DNA of 64,000 nucleotides, taken from assembly GCA_014529385.2 (NCBI GenBank), contig CM043960.1:76283910-76347909 (forward strand), written 5' to 3'. The notes beneath the pieces are model-generated. The model was not told where the DNA came from. It saw only the letters and a list, made by a program, of their open reading frames with translations, and made no database searches. The stretch is from Adiantum capillus-veneris (lineage: Eukaryota > Streptophyta > Polypodiopsida > Polypodiales > Pteridaceae). The number at the start of each line of letters is the position of its first letter. Within the stretch, counting starts at the first letter, position 1. Shown piece by piece: positions 33,968 through 45,694 of the stretch. The translations under genes and the position numbers were made by a program.

Positions 33968-33977
33968 AGGGGGGATT
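33968..33977 (+). other. polypurine tract of copia copy R
   Basis: AGGGGGGATT-type purine run immediately before the 3' LTR, the expected plus-strand primer. Confidence 0.85.
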
Positions 33978-34205
33978 TGTTACCATATACATGTGGTAGT
34001 GATGTGTGTGAACACACTAGGACCGCCGGGGCATTTTTTCCCTATTTAGGAGGTTTTTTTCCCCCGTGCATTGTATATACGCCCATCACTCTAGGGCTAT
34101 CTATCTTTCCATTGCGCACTAAGTAACACACTCTCTATTGTGTGCCTTGAGCTTCCTTCGTCTTCTCCAAGCTGTGTGTGTTTCTCTGCAACCCTAATTC
34201 CAACA
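33978..34205 (+). repeat. 3' LTR of copia copy R
   Basis: 228 bp, one substitution from the 5' LTR. Confidence 0.97.
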
Positions 34206-34480
34206 AGCTCAAACCATTGGCTAGCATCCTAATTCCATGTCACCAGATGACATGGCCAAGGAGGGGGGAAATATGAGTGGTAAGGCCAAAAAATGCAGCT
34301 TAATAGAAGATCGTGAGGCAGACTTGTAATACCTTTGTGGTTTTGCTAATAGTTTTTGATATCATTTGATTTTAGTTTGTTCGCCTGACTTGTTATTGTA
34401 GATGTAATTATGAGTAATTTGCCATTGACTCAAGGCTACAAGCTTCCAAATTGCAACTATCACTTTTGATGTCAGTTATT

Positions 34481-34662
34481 TGCTGATTCTTGAGTCAGTT
34501 ATGGTCAAGAAACAAAATCCCCAACTTTGACCAATGTATCAAGGTCACTTAAATGTGCTGATTGAGTTGTTTGCTGATTCTTGAGTCACTTATGTCAAGA
34601 AACAAAATCCCCAACTTTGACTAATGTATCAAGGTCACTTAAATTTGTAATTGAGTTGTAAC
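34481..34662. repeat. 91-bp tandem duplication
   Basis: TGCTGATTCTTGAGTCA starts at 34481 and again at 34572. Both copies continue through CAAGAAACAAAATCCCCAAC and AAGGTCACTTAAAT, with small differences. Confidence 0.9.
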
Positions 34663-35031
34663 CTATTTTGATAAATTGATTGATTGGAAAACTATGTCGA
34701 GCATACGACACTATGTCTTTGTAATTGCAAGCTTTATTTGCTCTTTACTCCCACATACGTTGTCACATTCTGATTGCTTTTATGCATTGCTAGGTGAAGC
34801 TTCTTCAAGTTTATGTAAGTCTCTTAAACTATTTCTTAAGCTCGTGGACAAATATATACAAGCTGTTTGATGTTATATATTGAGATATACATGTGAGATA
34901 TCGCGTAGCATTGTAGTTGCATAATTGTCATTTTCTAGGGATTATAGACATCCGTGTTGCCTCCATGTCTAGGTCGGGCCTAATATGTCGCACACATTGA
35001 CAATTAATATGAGGTTCTTTCTAATCATACA

Positions 35032-35193
35032 ATAAGATTAGAATGGGTTGGGTGACCGTTTTGCAACATATTCATGAATGCTACGTGAAAAGCATGAAGT
35101 AAAAATGTTATGATAAGATTAGAATGGGTTGGGTGACCGTTTTGCAACATATTCATGAATGCTACGTGAAAAGCATGAAGTAAAAGTGTTATG
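35032..35193. repeat. 81-bp tandem duplication, nearly perfect
   Basis: ATAAGATTAGAATGGGTTGG starts at 35032 and at 35113. The copies are almost identical over 81 bp (AAAAATG versus AAAAGTG near the ends), so this is a recent duplication. Confidence 0.95.
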
Positions 35194-35620
35194 ATACTAA
35201 GTTGGTTGTGATTAGGTGTGCCCTATATTTAGTGCATGGAACATATGGGATTAATTCTTTTGAAGTAACCAACAAAAACAAGTGACTGGTCACCACTGCC
35301 ATTGGTTTGGCTTTGGTAATAACTGAGGGCAATTGTTTTTTCAGTATTTGAATATTGCTTATTTGGAGTTGGTTTTATTCAAGGCACCTGGAGGATTGAT
35401 ATAATTATTATCATCACGTTGTATGGTATTGTTACTTAGTAGATAAATGAGCGACTAGGTGCAGGGTGCATTGGTGATGGCTTCAAATATCTACTCAAAT
35501 GGTGTGGAACAATTATTAGTATTACAACACGTATATGTCTATTATGAATAGAGTATCTCACTGGTTTGGATTTTTACCCAAACTGGATTGTATCTATTTT
35601 GAGTAGGCCTTTTCAACTAT

Positions 35621-35741
<121 letters not shown>

Positions 35742-35750
35742 AAAAGTAGC

Positions 35751-35876
35751 TTGCACACATTGAACCAATAGTTTGTGACCTCTAACTATAGCTTGCACGC
35801 ATTCAACCAATAGTTTGTGACCTATAACTATAGCTTGCACGCATTGAACCAATAGTGTGTGACCTATAACTACCCT
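35751..35876. repeat. 42-bp tandem repeat, three copies
   Basis: TTGCACRCATTGAACCAATA starts at 35751, 35793 and 35835. Since 42 is a multiple of three, the minus strand reads a 14-residue repeat (GHKLLVQCVQAIV). I take this to be a by-product of the repeat. Confidence 0.93.
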
Positions 35877-36639
35877 TTTCTTCAAATTTTGGTGGAGAGT
35901 TTGCTAGGGTTAGCCACACTCATACGTGGTCTATGCACTAATTTTAAGTAGTTCCCACACTGCTCTCGAGACATGAATATAACAATTTGAGGGTCAATTC
36001 AAGCCGTTTTGATTTTACAAAATTATCAAGAGTCCTTCCTTAAAGATTTTATACCTCAAAATAAAGGTTCTCAATGGGATTACTTGTTCTCTACCCAAAT
36101 GCACCAAAACCTCAATCCGCAAGTTCTACACAAGCTCAATTTGCATTTTTATGCTAATCTTGTGCACCCAACTTCAAGCATCCATGGTGCTTTGAAAAGC
36201 ACATTACACTCACGCAATGAGAGAAACAAAAAAACTTTTTTTTTTTTTTTGCATATAGTTGATCTACGCAAAATAGTGCGGATTCTAAAGAAAAATCCTT
36301 TTGCAAAACTGTAGATATCGTCAAAATGGAGGGGCTTGGCATGAGGAATTCTAACATTGCATTATATTAGGAGTTATTTGACCTACAAAATAGTGCTACC
36401 ATGTGCTAGGTGCGTGCACACAATTTTGAGGTCCCATGCACTTGCATACTCTCTACTGAGCTTCCACGAGAGTACGGATCCATCCGTACGAAAAGGTATT
36501 GTACACTTTTTTTGGGGCAGATTTTTATTTTCTTTCTTCGGGAAAAGCCCTGAGATGGAGTCATTAGATTTGGGACATAATACAAAAAGCTCTAGGGGCC
36601 TCACCATTTTAATATGCAAACCATAAGCAAAATTTTTAA

Positions 36640-37860
36640 CTTACATAAATCTTTGCCAGACCCATACATCTGTATGCACTAAATCCAATGCATTCCTGCT
36701 TATATGCTTATCATGAGGAAAGGATGCTTTTGCCTGGTTTTCAAATCGATAAGCTTCACATACTTTTTGCATTTTAGCAACTCGAAACGTAGGTAAACCT
36801 GTAACCATCTCTTTAGTCTGCATCATTTTCAGCCTCTGTAAATTTATATGACCAATACGTTTGTCCAAATCTCTATATCTGGAACAACAGTTGCACCTCG
36901 TGCAAACATGGCAGCATTCACTTCAGGCACATTCACATCCAAAGTAAACATTCTTCCCACTTTCTTTCCTTGTGCAACTAGCCTTCCATCCTTCTTATGC
37001 TCTTCGCAGGTACTTCACTTTACCATCTGTCATAGACAATGACACATTTTCTGTATGGATAATAGGATGTGCAGTATCATCCCAATTTGTACATAACCAA
37101 GACTTTGTAAATTCTACATTTCCTTAAACCATTCACCATGGCTGGTCATGTGATTCTATGCACCAAAATCCACATAGCAGACATTATCACTAGATTTGCC
37201 ACATTTGCAGGCATAATATTCAGCATGTGTTGCACCACAAATAGCCTCTCGGGCTCATATGCATTCTTGCTAGTGGTTGCATAATTGTTTTGTTGCCTCA
37301 TATCTGGACAGTCACGTTCAAAGTGACCATGTCTTGCATGGCTCCAACATACTACATTTCCGTGTTGACCTGCATTATTGCGATGCACATTTCCGTGACC
37401 TCTTGGACTCCCCTTGCCTATAAAGTTTCCTAGACCACCACCTCTTTTCTGATCTTGATTGTTGTTTTGCTATTGTGCTTGGTGGTTGCCTATTCCTTGG
37501 CCTCGTCCATGACTTGTACCACATCCTCAACAAATTTTCCCTTGTTGAAATTGCACTATCTATCTGTGCTCGGTTGTCAACTCTTTCTCGCACCTTGTGT
37601 TGTACCCAGTTTCCTATTTGCAGTGCACCCTCTCCTTGTATACCAAGCAGGGCTTCTCTTTAAATATGAAACTTGCCGGCCATGCAATAGCATGCTATCA
37701 TACGTAGGGTCCGTCCTCAAGAAGTCTAAGAGTCTTTCCAATCGTAGGGTTCTGTTCATGGGACCGGCCAATGCTTGATCTGACCTTTGAAAGAGAACTC
37801 CATGTTGCAAACTTGCATCGACCAAACAATACGATCGTGTGTTGCTTTCCCTATGCAAGG
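36640..37860 (-). pseudogene. Ty1/copia gag-protease-preintegrase remnant
   Basis: Read on the minus strand from 37860 leftward: basic gag-like segments (LLDFLRTDPTYDSM, then ISTRENLLRMWYKSW), a knuckle CWSHARHGHFERDC in which the second Cys is His, the phrase SKNAYEPERLFVVQHML, a protease site near 37140-37190 reading YVDFGA-stop-NHMTSH (DSGA expected; the Ser is Phe), and finally a GAG-pre-integrase domain (RIGHINLQRLKMM) ending at LVHTDVWV near 36650. The pieces are in different frames with several stops. No LTR, PBS or RT is visible nearby, so it is an old internal fragment of a third copia lineage. Confidence 0.85.
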
Positions 37861-38367
37861 TCGCATGATAGCGGGCGTGTTAAGTTCGATGTCTCCATAG
37901 AGGAAGACACCATATTTAGTCTGCTCATCACTATTGAAAATGTGGATCTGGCAAACTTTGTACTTGTTTACTTCAGTGCTAGATGGTCGATGTCAATCTG
38001 CTTATGTTCTATTATATTGTATAGATGTTCTACAACAACGCCTACCAAGAAATTCTAGTTAGCACAAAAGGGTGTGTGTAAGAGCGGATGGTGAGGATGC
38101 AATGTGTGTGACAGGAGGCTTATAATAAGTTTGTGTGGAGGATTTATCCAAGGCATTGAGGCTTAAAATTGAACGGACTCTAGGAGGCTGCCTCGTGGAG
38201 AACGGCTCTTACAGTATGAGAATCTACGTCATGGACTAAATGCTCTCACAAATTCCCTCATCTACCCGAGCTTGGGAGGTCTGGCACCGGGCCAAGGAGG
38301 CACGATAGCCAGCTTGTCAAGGTGTTGGCAAGTCAACCATGAATAGCCGACACTAAACACTGACACC

Positions 38368-38368
<1 letters not shown>

Positions 38369-38407
<39 letters not shown>
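38369..38407. repeat. (AC)n microsatellite
   Basis: 39-bp AC tract. Confidence 0.97.
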
Positions 38408-38409
<2 letters not shown>

Positions 38410-40759
38410 ATTCAGAGCTTGCTAGAGCTAAGGTTAAATAAAAAAGATTTTTTTTGGTGTGGGACCTCCCACCCTCCTATTGGAATCTTCCAATTCCTTC
38501 TCGTGGGACCTCCCACTCTAACTACCCTTGTTGAATTCATTCAATACCTTCTCTAGTGGGTGTGCCTGCTAGCTACAATTACCAGATGTTCTATTTTCCT
38601 TTTTAAGCTCCCAACTAGGGATGATGCTGCTAATTTTAAAGATCTGCATGCGCTCCTCTTATTGCACTGCACGGTATTGGCATCACTCTCTGTGTAGGTA
38701 GCGCACATCGTTAATGGTTGGGTATTTAAATCACGCGGGGCTTCCCTACTTGAATCAGAGCTCGTACTTTGGCTTTTCCCTCTACACCTCGTTAGGATTT
38801 CTATCGCCATACTCGGCTCCACTTCAGGTAGGCTTCTTGTGCCTACTTAGTACATACCTGTTAAGGTTGGTTTAAGTCTGTTGTCAAAGGGATTGTTCCT
38901 ACTTAGTACTTACTGTATGGATGTTGCCCTGATTGGGGTGTACATGCTGGTGAGCTTTGTTTCTATTAGTCTATTGTGCGAACATGTATGTATGATTCTT
39001 TGTTGTCTATGAAAACGATTTAATTATAAGGAGGATTGATTGTTCTGAGCATGCAGAATTAGGATGTAGTGTTACTTTGCACCTTCATCTGAGGTTGTCT
39101 CATGCTGTAAATCAACACTTGATAATCTTTCGGCAATGACTCATGTATGGCTATTATGACAACAATGTCTTGGTCACTATACAAGTAGATGTTGCCTACG
39201 CATGATTGGAGGTTTTGCTAGCTATACTCATATGAGTCATGTTTTGATTGACGGTTTATCTCTCAGGTAACGTTTTTGAGTTTTGCATTGACTTGGATGG
39301 TGCATTGTTGTCGTTTCTCAATATTCTAGTGATATCCTTGATCATGCATACTTTGGATGTTGTGTTTATCATGCATACTTAGGATGTTATGTTGGGGTGC
39401 AAAATTTTGAAATCTCTTGCTTCCACATTCTATTATACACTAACTTGACTTGAGGGTTTATGCTTTTAACTCTCAGCTTTTGATTTTTTTGGTGAGACAT
39501 CCTAATACTCTTGATTTCCCTTATGTTAAGCTCGCTTTAAGTGGGAGTGTACTCTTCAGAGTGGTAACTCTTGACCTAGGATGAGCTGTAGTAGATTTCT
39601 CCATGACCTGACTGCCGTATTTTTTTGTTGTGCTAATGTTTTTTGTAAAACTTAACTCAGTACCTGGCATGTATTGGCTGGTCCCTAATCCTTGGCTTCA
39701 TGAAGACTGGCCCTTTATATTTTTACAATATGGTGGTCACTTAAATTCAAGTTACCCAACTTATTGGGTTGACGGTGGCTTCTTTGTAAATTGTTGGTGA
39801 CTTTTCTCACCTTGAATCTATGACACTCACGGGCTTATGTCTTAATTGGTGGCACTTACCATGGATGGTAGGTGCCTTGTCTGATACTTTGGGTTTATTT
39901 CTACTACCCTGCTTACACTAGTGATTGGAGTGGTCCTATGATGTTATAGTGAAATAGAGGTTTTGCATATACACCTGATGGCATGGTAACACATTAGGAT
40001 GTCTGACTGTTTAGGATTCTTACTCTTTTCTTACATTAATTTTTGGTTCAATCATCATTTAACAACTTGTTTAAGTGGTGGGATTTGGAACTCCTTTGGA
40101 CTTTGAATTGCTTTGGACCCATGATGGTTAAAAGTTCTTTTATTGATCAGAATGGTGACTCCTAACTTATGGCTTGTTGTAATATGTTGGGAGGAGTGAT
40201 GACCCCCAAGCATACTTGTAGTTCAGGTTTAAAACTCTCTAAAGCTTCTCAATTTTAAAATCTTTGGAATTGGTAGCCTTAATCTGAATTCTTAAAAGGA
40301 ATTAAAATTTTAAAATCTTAACATTTTCATGAGATTAAAAGCATGACAATTCTAAAATCTTTGTAAATGGTATAAGTAACAATTTTTTGGAAATGACTTA
40401 CCGTTAGATGTCATTCACCAAGCTCGGTGGGCTGGTGACATCGATAACAAGTGTGGGTGGATCACGACACCTGTCTTCCAACATAAAGTATGTACTCATG
40501 TAGTTTTTGGTGTTGATGGTGGCAGGTAACAGTTCTCCCACTTCTGGCTACTGGGGTCTTGTTGGTGATGTCTTGGGAGTCATCGGGATACTCGTCATTT
40601 ATATGAAACTCTTTGCACTATTTACCTTTGGTTTTGTTTTGTTATGATTGTATAATGACTTGGATTATGGTCTATTCAATTTGGAATTTTATTCCTCATT
40701 TGTGTCTATGATGGTTCTGTTTCTTTGGCTCCTATAGTCTTCAACGGGTTCTTATTGTA

Positions 40760-40784
40760 ACACACACACACACACACACACACA
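40760..40784. repeat. (AC)n microsatellite
   Basis: 25-bp AC tract. Confidence 0.95.
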
Positions 40785-41810
40785 TCTAGAAACACCGAGA
40801 GAGCAAGGCACACATGAGTGGCAAGGCAGCAAACGAGGGCTTGCGATATGCTCTCCTCCCCACGCGTAGAGTCGCCATAACCAGATTTGGAACTATATAA
40901 CCAGAAGTGAGTTAGCATGGCGATGGCATTTTTTGAGCAGGCCTCGTGTCCTTTCATCACTTGCACCCTCGCTCTCTGCTGATCGACAAGAACGGTTTCC
41001 ATCTCTCTTTCTCTCTCTCTCTCAAAGAATGGCAAGAGACTTACCTGAAGAATATTGAACTGCTAGCTTTGCAAAGCTTCGTCTCCAAACTGTTGCACGT
41101 TTGCAAACTTGTGAACTGATACCTTTGTGAAGCTCCGAATTGGCGCCTTTGCCAACCTGCGACACTGCTTTTGTTTGCTTGCCAACCATGATCACTTTTC
41201 ACAGACTTTTTTTTTTATATTTATATTTTTGAAGCTCTACCATGTGGTGGCTTCTGCGACCAGATAGAGGCAAAAGAGCCTTTGGCTCACCAAGTAAAAA
41301 TAAATTCCATCATGTGATCCTTTATACATTGGGTCGTATGTGCCCCTTGCAATCACATTCTTAAGCACGAGCTTGCTAAGATTAATCTCCCACTCCTCTT
41401 TCTTCCGACGCTATCTAAGGCAGCATTGAGATCGTCCAGATTGATTGTATCAGCCCTGGAATAGCTATAACTAGCCCTGACAAGCGTTGAAGACATTAAT
41501 CACGACTCCCTTGCGGATGACTTCGAAGAAACACACACACAATTATACACACCTGCTTGTCGGCAAAAAGAATATGCATGGTCATTATTAAAAGCAAGCT
41601 TGAGCTCTTGGCCGTGTGATTTGGCATGAGGGCATTGTCCTAGATCTTGCCAAGCACTCATGAATCTGAAAAAAACAACCAGATTAGACTTACCAAGTAA
41701 GGATTAATTAAACAAATCAAAAGGTTGTAACTTGTATTGTCGCTCATGCCTTGCTCACGATGTGACCCGTCGTAATGCAACCACAGTGCGGTGACAACAA
41801 CACCCTTTTC

Positions 41811-41813
<3 letters not shown>

Positions 41814-41855
<42 letters not shown>
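41814..41855. repeat. (GT)n microsatellite
   Basis: 42-bp GT tract. Confidence 0.97.
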
Positions 41856-41856
<1 letters not shown>

Positions 41857-42879
41857 CTTAGTTGACAAAAAGCTGAACATAATGATATTATCACAAAGGT
41901 GCACACAAAATCTTATATACAAGAGTTTGAATACTGTAGTCATCGAACCCACGAAGAAACTAATAGAAAAACCATTCAACGTGTCCCCTCTAACCACCAA
42001 AGTACGAGCATATTTGATTCAAAAGCAAGGTCACTATTATATCGAGTAACAATAGGCTATTTGAATATTGTAGTCATTGTAACCCATGTAATAATTGATT
42101 AAAAAAGAATTCAACAGGTACCCTCTAAATAGTCAAGTCAAAGGAAGATAACTGCTACATTTAAGTGACGGTGGGCAAACTGTAGTAAACACAAAAACTG
42201 ATTATGCTAGAGATGCCCATATAATTAAGAATCATAATGTGTGCCAACTTCTAAGATCTACGACTCCCACAACTCAAGCAGTTCCTCGTGATTAGACCCT
42301 TTGTGTAGGCAATCTGGACCATGGGTAAAGAAGAGCACGCTCTTTACTAAACTTTTCAAATCAACAAAGAAACTCGAGTCTGTATCTTTGACCACTTTCT
42401 CACAATTCCTTCAAATAAGCGCACACTCTTCAAGAAACTTGTGAGCACTCAAAGCAATAATCCAATTGCCTTGGATTATCCATAGGACTCACAAGACTAG
42501 GATAATCATACATGACACTCTCTAGTGGAGCTACTATGTCCTCATCAATTTTAAGACCAAGCAATTCCCTTGTAAGTGCTCCTGTTAGTTGATGTTAACT
42601 CGATATATCTCCCAATGGCGATGCAGCGTCCCAAATTCCCATGTCATTGCAAGGGTTCCCACCTACAAACCTTCCACACCAACCACGACACAAGCGACGC
42701 ATCCGAGGTCTATTCTCATTTGTACAATGCTTTGCGTCTCTTTTTTTAGAGCCCGCATGCGACAGAGGAAAAGCACATGCAGGGTTATATGCACCTACTT
42801 GTCGGCAAAAAGATACGCGTTGCTTTTCTTTGTGCGTCGTTGATGTGAATTTTTTTTTGTGATGTGTTGTGCATGCGCC

Positions 42880-43066
42880 ACGTGGTGGCTTGTGGGCTCA
42901 AAAAAGGTCACCGAGTAATAAAAATAACTCTTTCGTAAAGAAAACTTTGCCAATAGATTTGAGCGAGCAAAGAAGGAGTGCAAGTATGTTGCTACATCTC
43001 TCTCTCTCTCTACGCTCCAACACAAAAAATTACTTTCTCTCTCTTTCTCTTATTATGTGTAAGAAA

Positions 43067-43146
<80 letters not shown>

Positions 43147-43169
43147 GTAGACGGCGTTGTTTTCCAATC

Positions 43170-43215
<46 letters not shown>

Positions 43216-43360
43216 GAGTAGACAGCGTTGTTTTCCAATCATTGCTCTCTCTCTCTCTACTACTACTACTACTACTACTTCAAAACAATCCTCTTCTTCT
43301 TCTCTAAGCTTCAACGCAAAAAATGACTCTTTCTCTCTCTTTCTCTTAGTATGCGTAAGA

Positions 43361-43414
<54 letters not shown>

Positions 43415-43930
43415 AGGCATTGTTTTCCAATAATTTGATTGTGAAAGTTAATGCTCGTGTGTCCTTCAAGGCTTCAAGCTTGGACCATTGTGCTGTGTAT
43501 CTTTTCCTTTTGTAAGCTTCTTTGCTTTTCTATTATATCACTCACTTTTTATGGTAACTAGTTTGCCTTGATTGCTTCACTTTGTATATGGTAAGACGTA
43601 AAGAAGTGATAGTAGTGTGGATTTTACCGCATGGCTCCACAACATCTCTCCTTGAAGCTTTTGCCAATCTATGACCTCGCATCACAAAGAAGATTTTGCA
43701 TTAAAAGATGCATGGATGTGAAAATTTTCACATTATAATAAAGATGGATTTCGTGCATTGCGATGCTTGTGCCCAAAAACAAGAAAAAGAAAAACCCATA
43801 CATATGTATGGTGTGGAGTTGGCACCGTTCTTCACATTTATAATAATATCATAGGGGACGTGTCCTTCCCCCGTCACTTTTATCCCTCTAAAGGAGGACT
43901 TATGCTTCTCCTCCGGTATTGGAAGTGTTG
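42880..43930 (+). repeat. dispersed repeat, copy 1, with CT/CA-rich core
   Basis: Matches 50610-51400 in the same orientation. Shared phrases in order: AATAAAAATAAC, AAAGAAAGCTTTGCCAATAG-like, CTCTCTACGCTCCAAC, TTCTTTGCTTTTCTATTATAT, GGTAACTAGTTTGCCTTGAT, TGACCTCGCATCACAAAGAA and TTATGCTTCTCCTCC. This copy is longer because its (CT)n(CA)n block is present three times (43071-43142, 43173-43215, 43364-43414), two of them followed by GCGTTGTTTTCCAATCATT. No coding frame is shared. Its nature is unknown. Confidence 0.85.
43071..43414. repeat. three (CT)n(CA)n blocks
   Basis: CT runs of about 15-17 units pass into CA runs at 43103, 43202 and 43391. A (TAC)n patch lies at 43258-43280. The unit CT-CA-GAGTAGACrGCGTTG is itself repeated. 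Confidence 0.95.
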
Positions 43931-45233
43931 GCACTGCTTGCTTGCAATGAGTGATATAAGTTTGGTGCCTACGAAATGTCGTACACAATTTGTTAGGCTT
44001 TTTGAAGTTATTTTAAGATGCTTCTTTTCAAAGTTCCTTTCGAAAGGGTGTGCACATGCTAGGTATTGCAAGCCGATACGGCTCCAAATTCTGACGTGGC
44101 ATCAAGATTCTAGCCGTTGCGTTTTGTGCGTTAAAGTAGAGTAGCGAACACAGTTGGCCGTTGCGTCTGCATGTATTCCGGGAAGTTTTTGCATTCGCTA
44201 CCAAGCAAAAGACCTGACTTTACACAAACAAGTGAAAGGGTCACGAATGCTTTCTAAAAATTAAGAAAGTGTTAGTCATTAAGGTTGAGTTTAACTGGAA
44301 TTGGTGTTCTGGAAAGGATTGCCTTAGCTTAGCCTTGAGCCGGTTGAAAATTGAGACTAGCCGGTTGCAAACCATGGTAAAGGGAAGAAAAACGATGAAT
44401 TATGTGAGAAAATAGTTCAAAAATCTTGCAAATGTATGCTAGTATTTCTAGTTCGCTTCTTTGTGATGAGGAGGAAATTTGGCCGACGGTCGCTTAATAA
44501 AAGAGACTTTCTCGAATAGTGATTAGAAGCAATTGATAGAATGCAAGAAAAGTTAAGCCATGTGAGGCTTTGAAATGAATTGTGAAATAAAAAGAACTCA
44601 TCAATGTGTGTGTGTATCTATAGAATTTACTAGAATTATGCAAGGTGAAGATTCACGTTAACATTCTAAAACAATAGAATTCAAGAAAAGTCAAGACATG
44701 TAGGGATGTGAAATGAAGGGTGAAATGAAAAGATCCATGTACTATTTTAAAGCTCAAATAACATTTAAAGAATGTCTCGATCATCAATGAAAACATTGAA
44801 AGTATGTCTCGATCATCACTGAAAACATTGAAAGATGATTGAAAACATTGAAAGTATGGCTAACCCAACACTCCTCTGAGGTTTCTTTTAGAAAGCTAAA
44901 AATGTTGCTTTTTGGCCTGCCCAAAGGGCAAAGGCTATAGCGATGCATTGTCTTTTTGCTGACTCAAAATTTTTTTATTTATTTTGTTCATTTTGTTTAT
45001 TTTCAAGCATTTTTTGATAGGCAAAAAATGTTGGTTGGTTGAAGTAAGATAGTGGGCACTCATTTAGATGATTGGAACTCATTTCTAAGAGTGGGACAAA
45101 CTATTGAAAATCAGAGACTCTGCTTTTCCTCGTAAGCCTATGTACATTTAATGCAAGCCTTAAAGATTAGAAGTGGAGAGATTACTCAGTGGAGGGATTC
45201 AGAGGAAAGTAGGCCTATGTGGGATACAATTTT
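43931..45233. other. non-coding, nothing recognised
   Basis: No gene. Near 44770-44860 a 30-bp phrase (TCGATCATCAATGAAAACAT) is repeated two to three times. Confidence 0.5.
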
Positions 45234-45694
45234 GGGAAAATTATCAAAATACCCCTCTAATTTGAGGAAATTCCCAAAATACCCCCGATATTTTGTCATA
45301 AATTCCCAAAATGCCCTTCAAATTTTTCAAAATTCCCAAAATATCCCTGGTTGTGAGAGTAAATTTCTCCAAAATAATTCTTTTGTTAGGTCTTCACAAG
45401 AAGAGTGATTGTCTATCGGACAAGATACTAAACTACAATTTGAGTTGGTTATGTAGGCTTTGGAGATGAATTGCTTCATTATTTTTAGACATAATTGACT
45501 TTTTTGCAATGGTAACTAGTGACATTACATGCTGAGCACTCAAAAATGGATCTCAATTGTCAAAAACGAATGACGATTAGAAAATCTTGAACAATCCAAC
45601 CAAAGTAGATACAAGGGTATTTTGGGAATTTTTGAAATTTGAGGGGTATTTTGGGAATTTCCTTAAATTAGAGGGGTATTTTGGTAATTTTCCC
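45234..45694. repeat. foldback / MITE-like element with inverted arms
   Basis: The left arm (45234 to about 45350) starts GGGAAAATTATCAAAATACC. The right arm (about 45612-45694) ends as its reverse complement, GGTATTTTGGTAATTTTCCC. The arms match for about 80 bp, with an extra unit in the left arm. Each arm is built from units of about 30 bp containing AAATTCCCAAAATACCCC. About 260 bp of unrelated sequence lies between them, with no transposase frame. I could not find a target duplication (flanks TTT and TAC). Confidence 0.8.

Larger units (their letters stand above)
29027..34205 (+). mobile_element. Ty1/copia LTR retrotransposon, copy R, complete and young
   Basis: 5179 bp flanked by the 5-bp target duplication AGCTC (29022-29026 and 34206-34210). 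Its LTRs are 228 bp each and differ at one position (CCCTCTTTAGG versus CCCTATTTAGG). The initiator-Met PBS, an ATG-started gag-pol frame of 1428 codons without a stop, and a GGGGGG purine tract are all present. Every part needed for autonomous movement can be seen. The host sequence across the empty site would read GAAGCTC then AAACCATTGG. Confidence 0.97.
37861..42879. other. non-coding, nothing recognised beyond microsatellites
   Basis: About 5 kb with no supported gene. Between 38850 and 40700 no frame stays open for 60 codons. Phrases near 41200-41300 and 41550 (CTTGTCGGCAAAAAGA, CATGTGGTGGCTTCTG) recur in varied form near 42800-42900, suggesting a dispersed repeat. Confidence 0.5.

Noticed and set aside
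33566..34126. 186-codon frame running through the end of copia pol into the 3' LTR
   Set aside because: It lies in another frame of the RNase H region, where the true frame has all catalytic motifs, and crosses into the LTR.
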